DNA of 64,000 nucleotides, from positions 124,001 to 188,000 of the forward strand of contig NZ_PGVA01000004.1 of NCBI RefSeq assembly GCF_002860125.1. The letters run 5' to 3'. Each line of letters begins with the position of its first letter. Position 1 is the stretch's first letter. The stretch is from Bacillus canaveralius (lineage in GTDB: Bacteria > Bacillota > Bacilli > Bacillales > Cytobacillaceae). Under the pieces are notes generated by a model that was not told where the DNA came from, made no database searches, and saw only the letters and a program-made list of their open reading frames with translations. The translations under genes and the position numbers were made by a program. Below, in pieces: positions 1 through 9,576 of this stretch.

Positions 1-251
1 TCATCAGCGAGGATTGCTTTACCATTCATGTTTTCAATTACCTGCTTGGCGACCTCCAGTTGGTGAGGCAAAGGGGTTAAGTGAGGAAGGTGTGCAGGTG
101 CGATCAAGCCTTCAAAGTCTGGAATCACTGTATGTTGTTCGATCTCAACGGCGAGCTTGTACAATTCCCAATTGCCCCACGGACCATCTTCCGAAATTCG
201 CTGTAAAAACTCGTCATGCCAGGTGGAATCAAATTTGATCTGTACGGTCAT
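1..251 (-). CDS. yqhH: SNF2-family helicase, N-terminal fragment
   Basis: Partial gene running off the left edge; 83 complete codons from an ATG at 251, with an AAAGGAG ribosome site just upstream. The visible protein begins MTVQIKFDSTWHDEF and ends GKAILAD, which is where motif I (Walker A, usually ILADEVGLGKT) of RapA/SNF2-like helicases begins. In B. subtilis the SNF2 helicase yqhH lies divergently upstream of gcvT, exactly this arrangement. The ATPase core lies outside the window, so the assignment rests on the motif start and on synteny. Confidence 0.8.
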   Translation of the reverse strand, partial: MTVQIKFDSTWHDEFLQRISEDGPWGNWELYKLAVEIEQHTVIPDFEGLIAPAHLPHLTPLPHQLEVAKQVIENMNGKAILAD

Positions 252-407
252 GTTTACAGCTCCTTTTCTTCCATAAAATAATATTGCCCGAACACGGTTT
301 TTAATGTAGGATAAAAATAGCTTTGAAAGTTTAGAAATTTTGCACATTATGAAATCTGTTTAGAAGTTTCTGGTTATGATGTCAATATAAAGATTAGTAT
401 GGACAAC

Positions 408-437
408 TTGATAAATTTTATAAATGCGAATGATAAC
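408..437 (+). promoter_or_regulatory. probable sigma-A promoter of the gcv operon
   Basis: A TTGATA -35 (408-413) and a GATAAC -10 (432-437), 18 bp apart, would start transcription at about 443, where the glycine riboswitch begins. The -10 is a modest match, so this is inferred mainly from position. Confidence 0.45.
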
Positions 438-439
438 AA

Positions 440-610
440 GGGGAGAGACTGCGTTTGCAGCGCCGAAGGAGCAAGCAATCAGATTGTGAATCTCTCAGGC
501 AAAAGAACTCTTGTTTGACGCAGCTCTGGAGAGTGCTTCGAGCCATTACGAAGCCACCAAAGGGGAAAGCCTTATTTAATAAGGTAAACTTTCAGGTGCA
601 AGGACAGAGA
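440..610 (+). promoter_or_regulatory. tandem glycine riboswitch (two aptamers)
   Basis: Two consecutive glycine aptamers precede gcvT. The first runs from GGGGAGAGACTGC (440) to TCTCAGGCAAAAGAAC (about 509) and the second from about 518 (AGCTCTGGAGAG) to CAGGTGCAAGGACAGAG (610). GGAGAG near the start and the CCGAAGGAGCAA / CTCTCAGGCAAAAGGAC-like blocks are the conserved signatures of this class. In the family, glycine binding favours read-through of the terminator, so glycine turns on its own breakdown genes. Confidence 0.95.
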
Positions 611-649
611 CCTTCTCGATTCATTGGAGGGGGTTTTCTGTCCTTTTTT
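602..649 (+). terminator. riboswitch expression-platform terminator
   Basis: GGACAGA (602-608) pairs with TCTGTCC (637-643), followed by six T. The 5' arm overlaps the closing stem of the second aptamer, which allows mutually exclusive folding. Confidence 0.85.
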
Positions 650-698
650 GCTTGGTTCAAAGCGTAAGTGTTAAAGCGAACTTTACTCGCGGTTCCGA

Positions 699-749
699 AT
701 CGAAATCGAGCGGACGTGGCTGGATTGAACCAGGCGTGCCGGTTTCGAT
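699..749 (+). other. hairpin in the gcvT leader
   Basis: Between the riboswitch terminator and gcvT, ATCGAAA (699-705) pairs with TTTCGAT (743-749), with an inner CTGG/CCAG stem (720-723/730-733). There is no T-tract, so it is not a terminator. I do not recognise it. Confidence 0.35.
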
Positions 750-799
750 CTTGGCATAATCAAATTTTGATAAAACCGGACTTATGAGGGGGAGCAAAC

Positions 800-1906
800 A
801 TGTCACAGTTAAAACGCACACCGTTATTCAATCTGTACAAGGAGTATGGCGCTAAAACGATCGACTTTGGTGGCTGGGATCTGCCAGTTCAATTTTCAAG
901 CATTAAGGAGGAACATGAGGCAGTTCGGACAAGAGCCGGTTTGTTTGATGTCTCTCACATGGGTGAAATTGAAGTAAAGGGGAAAAGCAGTCTCGCATTC
1001 TTGCAAAAAATGATGACAAATGATGTGGAGAAGTTAAAAAACGGTGCTGCCCAATACACGGCAATGTGTTATGAAACAGGCGGCACAGTAGACGATTTGC
1101 TCGTTTATAAACGGGGTGATGATCATTATCTTCTTGTGGTTAACGCCGCGAACATTGAAAAAGATTATAAGTGGCTTGACGATCATCTGATAGACGGTGT
1201 TGAGCTGACAAATCTGTCGGAGACTATTGCCCAGCTTGCATTGCAGGGTCCGCTCGCGCAAGCGGTGCTGCAGAAGCTTGCTGGCAATGTGGATCTGTCA
1301 GAAATCGGATTCTTCAAATTTCAGGAGGACGTGGACTTAAACGGCAAGAAGGCACTCGTGTCGAGAACGGGATACACTGGGGAAGACGGCTTCGAAATTT
1401 ATTGTCGTGCAGAGGATGCAGCAGCTTTATGGAATGGGATTTTGGCTGCCGGGAAAGAAGCTGGTGTCGTTCCGTGCGGGTTGGGAGCAAGGGACACGTT
1501 GCGATTTGAGGCAAATTTAGCCCTGTACGGCCAGGAATTATCGCCACATATTTCCCCGCTTGAAGCTGGAATTGGCTTTGCTGTGAAGCTCAACAAGCAA
1601 GCTGATTTTATCGGTAAAGAAGCCCTTTTAAAGCAAAAGGAGAACGGGGTGCCAAGAAAGCTCGTCGGTGTCGAGATGATTGATCGGGGTATTCCGCGCC
1701 ATGGCTATTCTGTTTATAAAGGGGAAGAAAAGATCGGTGAAGTAACAACAGGAACACAATCACCAACATTGAAAAAAAACATTGGACTTGCCCTGCTTTC
1801 GGCACAGCATGCAGAGCTAGGAAATAATGTTGAGGTCGAGATTCGCGGCAAGCGCCTGAAAGCACAGGTGGCAGCTACACCTTTTTACAAAAGAGAAACG
1901 AAATAG
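800..1906 (+). CDS. gcvT: aminomethyltransferase (glycine cleavage T-protein)
   Basis: 368 residues, the normal size. GcvT takes the aminomethyl group carried on the lipoyl arm of GcvH, releases ammonia and passes the carbon to tetrahydrofolate as 5,10-methylene-THF. The conserved [12 protein letters not shown] stretch lies near residue 190 and [11 protein letters not shown] near 232. The ATG is preceded by GAGGGGGAGC. First gene of gcvT-gcvPA-gcvPB, behind the tandem glycine riboswitch; gcvH is not here, as is usual in Bacillus, where it sits elsewhere. Confidence 0.97.
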   Translation: MSQLKRTPLFNLYKEYGAKTIDFGGWDLPVQFSSIKEEHEAVRTRAGLFDVSHMGEIEVKGKSSLAFLQKMMTNDVEKLKNGAAQYTAMCYETGGTVDDLLVYKRGDDHYLLVVNAANIEKDYKWLDDHLIDGVELTNLSETIAQLALQGPLAQAVLQKLAGNVDLSEIGFFKFQEDVDLNGKKALVSRTGYTGEDGFEIYCRAEDAAALWNGILAAGKEAGVVPCGLGARDTLRFEANLALYGQELSPHISPLEAGIGFAVKLNKQADFIGKEALLKQKENGVPRKLVGVEMIDRGIPRHGYSVYKGEEKIGEVTTGTQSPTLKKNIGLALLSAQHAELGNNVEVEIRGKRLKAQVAATPFYKRETK

Positions 1907-1926
1907 ATTTGAGAGGAGAATCAGTC

Positions 1927-3273
1927 ATGAAGCATCGTTACTTACCGATGACAGAGCAAGATAAACAATCGATGTTGGATGCAATAGGCGTTACGGCAGT
2001 TGAGGAACTGTTCGGCGATATTCCCGAGCGTGTCCGCTTTAAACGTGAATACAAAATAAAGGCTGCGAAACCGGAATCCTCACTGATGAAGGAGCTAAGC
2101 CAGCTTGCAGATAAAAATGCCGACTTAAAAAAGAACACATCTTTCCTCGGCGCGGGTGTTTATGACCATTACATGCCTGTTATCGTTGACCATGTTATTT
2201 CACGTTCCGAGTTTTACACGGCGTATACGCCGTACCAACCGGAAATTTCCCAGGGTGAATTGCAGGCTATTTTCGAGTTTCAAACGATGATTTGTGAGCT
2301 GACCGGCATGGATGTTGCCAACTCTTCGATGTATGACGGCAGCACTGCTTTTGCAGAAGCGGCCATGCTCAGTGCAGGCCAGATGCGCCGGAAAAAGATA
2401 TTGATCTCAAGCACTGTTCATCCGCAAACAAAGGAAGTTGTCAAAGCGTATGCAAAAGGGCAGTATGTTGAAGTCGTTGAAGTGCCGCATCAAAACGGTA
2501 TTACTGATATCGAAGCACTTAAAGAGATGATATCGGATGAAATTGCTGCAGTGATGATCCAGTATCCAAACTTCTTTGGAAGGATTGAACCTTTAGACGA
2601 ATTAGAGAAAGTGATTCATGCTGAAAAGGCTTTATTTGTTGTCTCCAGCAATCCTCTTGCACTGGGCGCGTTAACACCGCCCGGAAAATTCGGTGCCGAT
2701 ATCGTTGCCGGCGATGCCCAGCCTTTTGGAATCCCAACCGCATTCGGCGGCCCGCACTGCGGTTATTTTGCCGTTACAAACAAGCTAATGAGAAAGGTAC
2801 CGGGACGCCTTGTCGGGCAAACAACCGATGAAGAAGGGCGCCGCGGCTTTGTACTGACCCTGCAAGCGCGCGAGCAGCATATCCGCCGCGATAAAGCGAC
2901 ATCCAATATTTGTTCCAACCAGGCGCTGAATGCTCTCGCTGCATCAGTGGCGATGACGGCACTTGGCAAAACGGGAGTCAGAGAGATGGCTCTATCCAAT
3001 ATTCAAAAAGCCTACTATGCGAAAACAGCTTTTGTGAAAAATGGTTTCGACATTGTTTTTGATGGCCCGTCCTTTAATGAGTTTGTTGTCAAGCTTAATA
3101 AGCCAGTCAAAGAGGTCAATAAGCTCCTTTTACAACAAGGGATTATCGGCGGCTATGACCTTGGCCGCGAGTACAGCGATATGGAAAATCACATGCTTAT
3201 CGCCGTAACTGAACTGAGAACAAAAGAAGAGATTGATACATTCGTCAAAGAATTGGGGGATTACCATGCATAA
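1927..3273 (+). CDS. gcvPA: glycine dehydrogenase (decarboxylating) subunit 1
   Basis: 448 residues, the same length as B. subtilis GcvPA. It is the N-terminal half of the split, PLP-dependent P-protein that decarboxylates glycine and loads the aminomethyl group on lipoyl-GcvH. GAGGAG at about 1913-1918 fixes the ATG at 1927; an upstream TTG (1909) in frame overlaps the ribosome site and was not chosen. It lies 20 bp after gcvT and overlaps gcvPB by 8 nt, so subunit translation is probably coupled. Confidence 0.96.
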   Translation: MKHRYLPMTEQDKQSMLDAIGVTAVEELFGDIPERVRFKREYKIKAAKPESSLMKELSQLADKNADLKKNTSFLGAGVYDHYMPVIVDHVISRSEFYTAYTPYQPEISQGELQAIFEFQTMICELTGMDVANSSMYDGSTAFAEAAMLSAGQMRRKKILISSTVHPQTKEVVKAYAKGQYVEVVEVPHQNGITDIEALKEMISDEIAAVMIQYPNFFGRIEPLDELEKVIHAEKALFVVSSNPLALGALTPPGKFGADIVAGDAQPFGIPTAFGGPHCGYFAVTNKLMRKVPGRLVGQTTDEEGRRGFVLTLQAREQHIRRDKATSNICSNQALNALAASVAMTALGKTGVREMALSNIQKAYYAKTAFVKNGFDIVFDGPSFNEFVVKLNKPVKEVNKLLLQQGIIGGYDLGREYSDMENHMLIAVTELRTKEEIDTFVKELGDYHA

Positions 3274-4726
3274 CCAAGACCAACCGCTGATTTTTGAACA
3301 GAGCAAGCCTGGCCGCATCGGTTATAGCCTCCCGGAATTGGATGTTCCGGAATCAGATTTAAGCGAGTTAATTCCAGCTGGCTATTTGCGTGAAGAAGAA
3401 CCGGAATTGCCTGAAGTATCGGAGCTTGATATTATGCGCCACTACACGGCGCTGTCAAAGCGCAACCATGGTGTCGATTCAGGCTTTTATCCACTCGGTT
3501 CTTGCACAATGAAATATAACCCAAAGATCAATGAAAATGTCGCCCGCTTTAATGGTTTCGCCCATATCCATCCCCTTCAGGATGAAAGCTCAGTCCAGGG
3601 GGCGCTTGGCTTATTGTATGACTTACAGGAGCATTTGATTGAAATTACCGGCATGGATGAAGTAACTTTGCAGCCAGCGGCAGGTGCGCATGGCGAGTGG
3701 ACTGGGCTAATGATGATCCGTGCATACCACGAGGCAAACGGTGATACAAAGCGGACGAAAGTCATTGTCCCGGATTCAGCGCACGGAACAAACCCTGCGT
3801 CGGCAACGGTTGCCGGCTTTGAAACGATTACCGTTAAATCAAATGAACACGGCCTCGTCGACCTTGCGGATTTAAAACGTGTAGTCGGTGACGATACAGC
3901 GGCTCTCATGCTGACTAACCCTAATACGCTCGGCTTGTTTGAAGAAAATATTTTGGAAATGGCGGAAATTGTTCATAGTGCCGGCGGAAAACTTTATTAT
4001 GACGGCGCCAACCTGAATGCGGTTCTATCAAAGGCACGTCCGGGAGATATGGGCTTTGACGTTGTCCATTTAAATCTTCATAAAACATTTACAGGTCCAC
4101 ATGGCGGTGGGGGTCCCGGTTCAGGCCCGGTTGGCGTTAAAAGAGACCTGATCCCATTTCTTCCAAAGCCGATTATAACAAAACGCGGTGACGAATATGT
4201 ACTTGATTATGACCGCCCGCAATCTATTGGCCGCGTGAAACCTTATTACGGAAACTTCGGTATCAATGTCCGCGCCTATACGTACATTCGTTCAATGGGC
4301 CCTGATGGATTAAAAGCGGTAACGGAATATGCCGTGCTAAACGCGAATTATATGATGAGAAGGCTGGCGCCGCATTTTGACCTTCCGTTTGACAGGCATT
4401 GCAAGCATGAATTCGTCCTAAGCGGAAAACGCCAGAAGAAGCTCGGCGTCCGGACTCTTGATATTGCGAAAAGACTTCTTGATTTCGGCTATCATCCGCC
4501 GACCATTTATTTCCCGCTCAACGTTGAGGAGTGTATGATGATTGAGCCGACTGAAACAGAGTCGAAGGAAACATTGGATGCATTCATTGACGCAATGATT
4601 CAAATCAGCAGGGAAGCGGAGGAAAATCCAGAGATTGTCCAGGAAGCACCGCATACCACTGTGGTGGGACGCTTGGATGAAACAACAGCGGCAAGGAAAC
4701 CGATCCTGCGTTATCAAAAAGCATAA
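3266..4726 (+). CDS. gcvPB: glycine dehydrogenase (decarboxylating) subunit 2
   Basis: 486 residues, the C-terminal half of the P-protein. The PLP lysine lies in [17 protein letters not shown] at residue 273. The ATG at 3266 lies inside the end of gcvPA and has GGGGA just upstream; longer in-frame starts have no ribosome site. With GcvPA it forms the alpha2beta2 P-protein. Last gene of the riboswitch-controlled operon; a strong hairpin follows. Confidence 0.96.
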   Translation: MHNQDQPLIFEQSKPGRIGYSLPELDVPESDLSELIPAGYLREEEPELPEVSELDIMRHYTALSKRNHGVDSGFYPLGSCTMKYNPKINENVARFNGFAHIHPLQDESSVQGALGLLYDLQEHLIEITGMDEVTLQPAAGAHGEWTGLMMIRAYHEANGDTKRTKVIVPDSAHGTNPASATVAGFETITVKSNEHGLVDLADLKRVVGDDTAALMLTNPNTLGLFEENILEMAEIVHSAGGKLYYDGANLNAVLSKARPGDMGFDVVHLNLHKTFTGPHGGGGPGSGPVGVKRDLIPFLPKPIITKRGDEYVLDYDRPQSIGRVKPYYGNFGINVRAYTYIRSMGPDGLKAVTEYAVLNANYMMRRLAPHFDLPFDRHCKHEFVLSGKRQKKLGVRTLDIAKRLLDFGYHPPTIYFPLNVEECMMIEPTETESKETLDAFIDAMIQISREAEENPEIVQEAPHTTVVGRLDETTAARKPILRYQKA

Positions 4727-4735
4727 ACAATAAAA

Positions 4736-4773
4736 AGGAACCCGTAGACTGTTTTCCCAGTCTCCGGGTTCCT
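4736..4773. terminator. bidirectional terminator between gcvPB and yqhL
   Basis: AGGAACCCG (4736-4744) pairs with CGGGTTCCT (4765-4773), with an inner AGACTG/CAGTCT stem. On the minus strand it is followed at once by TTTTTA, so it is a good terminator for the rhodanese gene; on the plus strand the T-rich run comes only later. Confidence 0.8.
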
Positions 4774-4785
4774 GCTTATCCGAGA

Positions 4786-5169
4786 TTATTTTTTTGCTTT
4801 GACTTTTCCCGACCATTTTTTAAAACCGCCTTGTAAATGAGACAAGTCTTTATAACCTTTTCGGTTTAAAAGCTGGGCGGCTCGGCCGCTTCTCATCCCG
4901 CTCTGGCAGTATAAATAAACAGGCTTGTCCGGACGGATTTCCTTCAATCTCATTTTTAGTTGCGAAAGAGGAATATTTCTGGCTCCAAGGATATGTCCGG
5001 CGTCATATTCATTCGGTTCGCGGACATCGATAAGCTGGGCTTTACGATAACCCTCACGAAATTGATCTTCAGTAAGCGATTTAACAATTCTTCGCTGATA
5101 CAGCCACATCACGGTAGAGTATATGATGATCGCTCCAGCGACAATTACCAGGAAATAAAGTGTATCCAA
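4786..5169 (-). CDS. yqhL: membrane-anchored rhodanese-like protein
   Basis: 127 residues from a TTG at 5169, chosen because AAAGGAG lies 5-12 nt upstream; the open frame extends further but without a ribosome site. One N-terminal membrane segment (about residues 4-24, LDTLYFLVIVAG onward) is followed by a single rhodanese domain with the active-site loop YCQSGMRSGRAA, so the catalytic cysteine is present. Matches B. subtilis YqhL in size and place. Role unknown; a sulfur carrier or transferase at the membrane is plausible. Convergent with gcvPB, divergent from lipM. Confidence 0.88.
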   Translation of the reverse strand: MDTLYFLVIVAGAIIIYSTVMWLYQRRIVKSLTEDQFREGYRKAQLIDVREPNEYDAGHILGARNIPLSQLKMRLKEIRPDKPVYLYCQSGMRSGRAAQLLNRKGYKDLSHLQGGFKKWSGKVKAKK

Positions 5170-5346
5170 TCTATTCTTGCTCCTTTCAGACAATGCTAGC
5201 CAATCTTTATTATATAAGCCCGTCGTCCTATCAGTAAAGGAAATCAGATTAAAAACTTTTAAAATGAGAAGGCAATTCATCTTTCTTTTTTTTTTTAACA
5301 AATTTTGATAGACTAAAAATCATATTTCCTAAAAGAGGTTTTACAT

Positions 5347-6183
5347 ATGACAAAAGAAGTTTGGCGCTTTATTGATTCAGGAAACGGGTCTCCTGCCTTT
5401 AATATGGCACTTGATGAGGCCTTGCTTGACTGGCATAGCGAGGGGAAAATCCCTCCGGTGATCAGGTTTTACGGCTGGAATCCGGCAACGCTGTCTGTCG
5501 GTTATTTCCAGAAGGTTGAGAAAGAGATTGATATGGAGGCTGTCCGTCACCATCGTCTTGGTTTCGTGCGGCGCCCAACAGGCGGAAGGGGAGTTCTTCA
5601 TGAACATGAGCTCACCTACAGTGTGATTGTGTCCGAGGAGCATCCCGACATGCCGAAAACAGTGACAGAGGCATACCGCGTTATTTCTGAAGGAATCTTA
5701 AAAGGGTTTCATTATTTAGGGCTTGATGCTTATTTCGCCGTCCCAAAAACAGCAGCAGAAAGAGATTCGCTCAAAAACCCGCGTTCGGCGGTCTGCTTTG
5801 ATGCGCCGAGCTGGTATGAGCTAGTTGTCGAAGGCAGAAAAGTGGCCGGAAGTGCACAAACAAGGCAAAAAGGCGTGATTCTGCAGCATGGCTCTATTTT
5901 GCTTGATCTTGATGAGGATAAGCTTTTCAGCTTATTTAAATATCCGAATGACCGCGTCAAAGAAAGAATGCAGAAAGCGTTCAAGAGTAAAGCGGTTGCG
6001 ATCAATGAGATCAGCTCCCGCACGATTTCGTTAACCGAAGCAAAAGATGCATTCAGAAAAGGATTTGCAGATGGGCTTAATATTGACTTGGAACCGTACG
6101 AGCTTTCTGCGGGTGAACTGGAGTATGTTACGAAGATTGCAAAAGACCGGTACGAGAGTAATGAGTGGAATTTTAAGCGATGA
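5347..6183 (+). CDS. lipM: octanoyl-[GcvH]:protein N-octanoyltransferase LipM
   Basis: 278 residues, identical in length to B. subtilis LipM. It moves octanoate from acyl carrier protein to GcvH, the first step of lipoyl assembly in Bacillus. The catalytic cysteine is C150 in [12 protein letters not shown], followed by [11 protein letters not shown], and the [12 protein letters not shown] motif is present near residue 76. ATG at 5347 with AAAGAGG upstream. Its product is needed by the gcv and bkd systems in this window. Confidence 0.95.
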   Translation: MTKEVWRFIDSGNGSPAFNMALDEALLDWHSEGKIPPVIRFYGWNPATLSVGYFQKVEKEIDMEAVRHHRLGFVRRPTGGRGVLHEHELTYSVIVSEEHPDMPKTVTEAYRVISEGILKGFHYLGLDAYFAVPKTAAERDSLKNPRSAVCFDAPSWYELVVEGRKVAGSAQTRQKGVILQHGSILLDLDEDKLFSLFKYPNDRVKERMQKAFKSKAVAINEISSRTISLTEAKDAFRKGFADGLNIDLEPYELSAGELEYVTKIAKDRYESNEWNFKR

Positions 6184-6208
6184 CAAAGCAGCATGGGTTG
6201 CTTTGTCA
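6181..6208 (+). terminator. hairpin at the end of lipM
   Basis: TGACAAAGCA (6181-6190, including the stop codon) pairs with TGCTTTGTCA (6199-6208). Only ATTT follows, so termination may be partial. Confidence 0.55.
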
Positions 6209-6354
6209 TTTAAAAAAAATTAGGAAAATATGACGATAAGTCTTTTTACCTAGTCGAAGAAAGTGCAAGTTGCGAAATTTGTTAAAATTTATCGATTTAG
6301 CACGGAAATCTATTTATTGCTCTCTTATTCTCCTTTTTTTAAGTTTTCTTAGGT

Positions 6355-6450
6355 TTGACAAAAAATTAAATTATGGTCTTAATCACAATATATAGTGGTA
6401 TTAAAAATAATTTTGCTACTATATATTGATTTTTTATGTTTCGGTATGAT
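6355..6450 (+). promoter_or_regulatory. nrdJ promoter with two NrdR boxes
   Basis: Two 16-bp NrdR boxes: 6383-6398 with core CAATATATAG and 6416-6431 with core CTATATATTG. Both cores match the CwATATATwG consensus exactly, and they are 33 bp apart, about three helical turns. A TTGACA lies at 6355 just upstream of box 1, and a TATGAT -10 candidate at 6445-6450 lies just downstream of box 2, so bound NrdR would cover the promoter. The rest of 6209-6553 is AT-rich leader; I see no cobalamin riboswitch in it. Confidence 0.85.
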
Positions 6451-6553
6451 AACGTTAGGGTACTTGAAAAACAACTAGAATTTACATCCTGAGTTGGGAT
6501 TCTTCCCTATTCAACGTTGAAAAAGCTTTAGAAAGATAAAGGAGTTGTGTTGT

Positions 6554-7348
6554 ATGTCTGTTGTGTTACGACAAAAAATGAGTATTGATGTAGAACGATT
6601 GAACAAGGATATTGGGCTATTTCCCCAAGTACACCCCATCACCGCTGATATGAAAATCTCACATAAAGGGGTTTCACGTTTGGTTATGCTTGACCGTTAC
6701 ACGTTCAAGGATACTGAAAAAATTACGCTGTCAAACGGAGACTTCGTCGTTCTTACTATCAAAGAAGATCCAAAATTCCCGGCGCGCGGCCTTGGTTTTA
6801 TCCTCGAGATTGACTGGGAAAGCAAAGCTGCAAAAGTATTGGTCGATGAAGAATTCAGAGCAGTTCTCGACGACCCGGAAGAAGCGCGGACAGGTGTCAT
6901 TAAGCGTTCTCTTGATGTTATTGAAAAGCCGCTGGAAATCTACTATGAACAAATTGCAAAACGAAACGCAACAGGCTTGGCTTCAGTAGAAAAAACAGAA
7001 GAAAAAAGGCAAGAGTGGTTCGAAAAGTTTTACCGCGAGCTTGTGAGCTTAAATTTTATCCCGGCAGGCCGTGTTCTTTACGGAGCCGGAGCTGAAACGG
7101 ATGTAACTTACTTTAACTGTTATGTAATGCCGTTTGTAGCAGATTCACGAGAAGGCATTTCCGAGCACCGCAAGCAGGTAATGGAGATCATGAGTCGCGG
7201 CGGCGGAGTAGGAACAAATGGTTCTACATTGAGACCGCGCAACACTCTGGCAAAGGGTGTAAATGGAAAGTCGTCAGGTTCCGTATCCTGGCTCGATGAC
7301 ATTGCGAAATTAACGCATCTTGTCGAGCAGGGTGGCTCAAGACGTGGT
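6554..7348 (+). CDS. nrdJ: class II ribonucleotide reductase NrdJ, exon 1 (residues 1-265)
   Basis: Adenosylcobalamin-dependent ribonucleotide reductase, making dNTP precursors without oxygen dependence. ATG at 6554 with AAAGGAG upstream; exactly 265 codons up to the 5' splice site. It contains the N-terminal redox cysteine region FNCYVMPF and SRGGGVGTNGSTLRPR, and ends in EQGGSRRG. Without splicing the frame reads three more codons and stops at TAA (7358-7360), giving a useless fragment. The rest of the protein continues from 7696. NrdR boxes upstream point to repression when dATP is plentiful. Confidence 0.95.
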
Positions 7349-7695
7349 AAAGCAGCATAACAGTGTGCCTCGTCTATAAATAAACCTCGTGAATTGCTGG
7401 AAACTCTTTATGGTTGTGAAAAACACATCCTAAATGACTTGTTGGCTACAACGTAACTGGAAACGGTAAGCGTGAATGCTTGAAAACAACAAGTGGCTAA
7501 AGACAATCAGCAGCCAAGCACCGTACAGGTGAAGGTTCAACGGCCATCGAAAGCACACTGAATAAGTGGAAGCGAGTAGAGTAGGAATCAAGTGATTCCG
7601 AAGTGCGAGGACACTCTGATTTGAGTGTAAGATATGGTCTGAACTCTAAGGCGACTTAGAGAGTTGATCTAACGAATCAACGTAACATTTTTCTG
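7349..7695 (+). ncRNA. group I self-splicing intron in nrdJ
   Basis: 347 nt interrupting nrdJ between codons for Gly265 and Ala266. P1: exon AGACGTGGT (7340-7348) pairs with the guide GCCTCGTCT (7367-7375), placing the required U:G wobble at the splice site, with one U-U mismatch inside. P10: 3' exon GCACA (7696-7700) pairs perfectly with TGTGC (7364-7368). The intron ends in G as required. Core elements: P at 7392-7403, Q at 7505-7519 (AATCAGCAGCC), R at about 7534-7548, S at 7629-7643 (AAGATATGGTCT); P7 is GGCCAT (7542-7547) with ATGGTC (7634-7639). P9 is a GCGA-capped hairpin (7644-7661), followed by another hairpin at 7663-7681. No homing endonuclease is encoded. Removal restores SRRG-AQMIMLADWHPD. 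Confidence 0.95.
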
Positions 7696-9462
7696 GCACA
7701 AATGATCATGCTTGCGGACTGGCATCCAGATATTGTTGAATTTATCATTTCAAAAATGCAAAACCCTCGAATTCTAAGGTTTTTGATCGAAAATACAAAC
7801 GATGAACTGATTAAAAAGCTCGCAAAGGACAAGCTTAAATTTACTCCATTAACCGAGCAGGAAAAAGACATGTACCAGGGAATCATCAATTACAAACAAA
7901 TTCCAGGGCTTGGCGGTTTCAATGAACAGATCATCCGAGATGCGGAATTGAAGCTGCAAACGGGTGGAAATTACACGGTTCACAACACGGAATTTTTAAC
8001 TGGTGCCAACATTTCTGTCTGTTTAACGAAGGAGTTTATGGATGCTGTCGAAAACGAAGGCGATTACGAGCTTCGTTTCCCGGATGTTGAAAGCTATGAC
8101 GCGGAAGACATGAAATATTATAATGAAGAGTGGCATAAAGTCGGTGATGTCCGAGAATGGCAAAAGCTCGGCAAAAAGGTCCGCACCTATAAAAAAATCA
8201 AAGCAAAAGAGCTTTGGAATTTAATCAACATTTGTGCAACTTACTCAGCAGAACCAGGCATTTTCTTCATCGACAATGCCAACGACATGACAAACGCCCA
8301 GGCATACGGCCAAAAGGTTGTTGCAACTAACCCATGTGGAGAACAACCTCTCGCACCATTCAGCGTTTGTAACTTGGCTGCTGTCAACCTCGCTGAAATG
8401 GCTGATAAAGAAACGAAGACTGTTAACTTTGAAAAACTAAAGCAGACTGTTGAAGTTGGAGTCCGCATGCAGGATAACGTCATTGATGCAACCCCATACT
8501 TCCTTGAAGAAAATAAAACGCAGGCACTTGGCGAGCGCCGTGTCGGTCTTGGCGTAATGGGGCTACATGATCTATTGATTTATTGTGAAACAGAATACGG
8601 TTCCGAAGAGGGCAACAAGCTGGTCGACGAAGTATTCGAGGCGATCGCTACCACGGCTTACCGTGCTTCTGTTGAACTTGCAAAAGAAAAAGGCAGCTTC
8701 CCATTCCTGCAAGGTCAAACAGACGGCGACACGAACCGCTTAAGAGAAGCGTTCACACAAACAGGTTATATGAAAAAAATGCCTGAGGATATTCGCGAGT
8801 CGATTAAAGAACACGGAATCCGTAATTCACATTTACTCACAGTTGCTCCGACCGGATCGACTGGAACAATGGTCGGAGTTTCAACCGGTCTTGAACCATA
8901 CTTCTCGTTCTCCTATTTCCGCAGTGGACGCTTAGGGAAATTTATCGAAGTGAAAGCCGATATTGTTCAAGAATATTTGGATCAGCATCCGGAAGCAGAC
9001 CCAGAAAATCTGCCAAGCTGGTTTATAGCAGCTATGGAATTGGCGCCTGAAGCACACGCGGACGTCCAGTGTATCATTCAACGCTGGATTGACAGCTCAA
9101 TCAGCAAGACCGTTAATGCACCAAAAGGCTATAGCGTGGAGCAAGTGGAACAAGTGTATGAGCGCTTGTACCGCGGCGGCGCAAAAGGCGGCACAGTCTA
9201 TGTTGACGGCTCACGTGACACTCAAGTGCTAACCTTAAAAGCAGAAGAAAATACATTCGAAGAAACGCAAGCTGAAAAACAGGAAAAGAAAAAACAGCAT
9301 GTCGTTCTCGTCGACACCATCAATGAGCTTCGTTCAACAAACGTAACAATCGGTTCCGAAATTGGCGATACTTGCCCGGTATGTCGGAAAGGCACAGTAG
9401 AAGAGATCGGTGGTTGTAATACATGCACAAACTGTAATGCACAATTACGGTGCGGTCTATAA
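7696..9462 (+). CDS. nrdJ: class II ribonucleotide reductase NrdJ, exon 2 (residues 266-853)
   Basis: 588 codons plus stop, in frame with exon 1 after splicing (853 residues in total, normal for the family). It carries the thiyl-radical motif NPCGEQPL (Asn, Cys, Glu), the partner redox cysteine in SVCNLAAVNL, the PTGSTG phosphate-binding stretch, and a C-terminal four-cysteine, zinc-ribbon-like tail (CPVCRKG...CNTCTNC) ending CGL, likely used for thioredoxin re-reduction. The first ATG in the exon (7702) has no ribosome site, so independent translation is unlikely. Confidence 0.95.
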   Translation, partial: AQMIMLADWHPDIVEFIISKMQNPRILRFLIENTNDELIKKLAKDKLKFTPLTEQEKDMYQGIINYKQIPGLGGFNEQIIRDAELKLQTGGNYTVHNTEFLTGANISVCLTKEFMDAVENEGDYELRFPDVESYDAEDMKYYNEEWHKVGDVREWQKLGKKVRTYKKIKAKELWNLINICATYSAEPGIFFIDNANDMTNAQAYGQKVVATNPCGEQPLAPFSVCNLAAVNLAEMADKETKTVNFEKLKQTVEVGVRMQDNVIDATPYFLEENKTQALGERRVGLGVMGLHDLLIYCETEYGSEEGNKLVDEVFEAIATTAYRASVELAKEKGSFPFLQGQTDGDTNRLREAFTQTGYMKKMPEDIRESIKEHGIRNSHLLTVAPTGSTGTMVGVSTGLEPYFSFSYFRSGRLGKFIEVKADIVQEYLDQHPEADPENLPSWFIAAMELAPEAHADVQCIIQRWIDSSISKTVNAPKGYSVEQVEQVYERLYRGGAKGGTVYVDGSRDTQVLTLKAEENTFEETQAEKQEKKKQHVVLVDTINELRSTNVTIGSEIGDTCPVCRKGTVEEIGGCNTCTNCNAQLRCGL

Positions 9463-9474
9463 TCGTTTTTATAT

Positions 9475-9511
9475 AAAAAGAGGATGGGGAATTTCCCCTA
9501 TCCTCTTTTTT
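9475..9511 (+). terminator. terminator of nrdJ
   Basis: AAAAAGAGGATGGGG pairs with CCCCTATCCTCTTTTT (one bulged T), followed by TTTTTATA. Confidence 0.85.
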
Positions 9512-9576
9512 ATATTCTGTTTCCTGTTGCTCATCATACAGATGAAAATCGACAAGCTGAAAGGAGGGCAGGGACT

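Noticed and set aside
14-238. Plus-strand open frame at the left edge
   Set aside because: It is the antisense shadow of the SNF2 helicase gene, whose minus-strand start and protein sequence are convincing.
455-667. Plus-strand open frame of 70 codons upstream of gcvT
   Set aside because: It lies entirely within the tandem glycine riboswitch and its terminator, with no ribosome site.
6209-6553. Possible cobalamin riboswitch upstream of the B12-dependent nrdJ
   Set aside because: I looked for the conserved B12-box and core and did not find them; NrdR boxes account for the regulation.
7349-7702. nrdJ looks like a pseudogene split by a stop codon into two genes
   Set aside because: Intron pairings P1 and P10 define exact splice sites that rejoin the frame at a conserved motif, so an intron explains the break better than decay.
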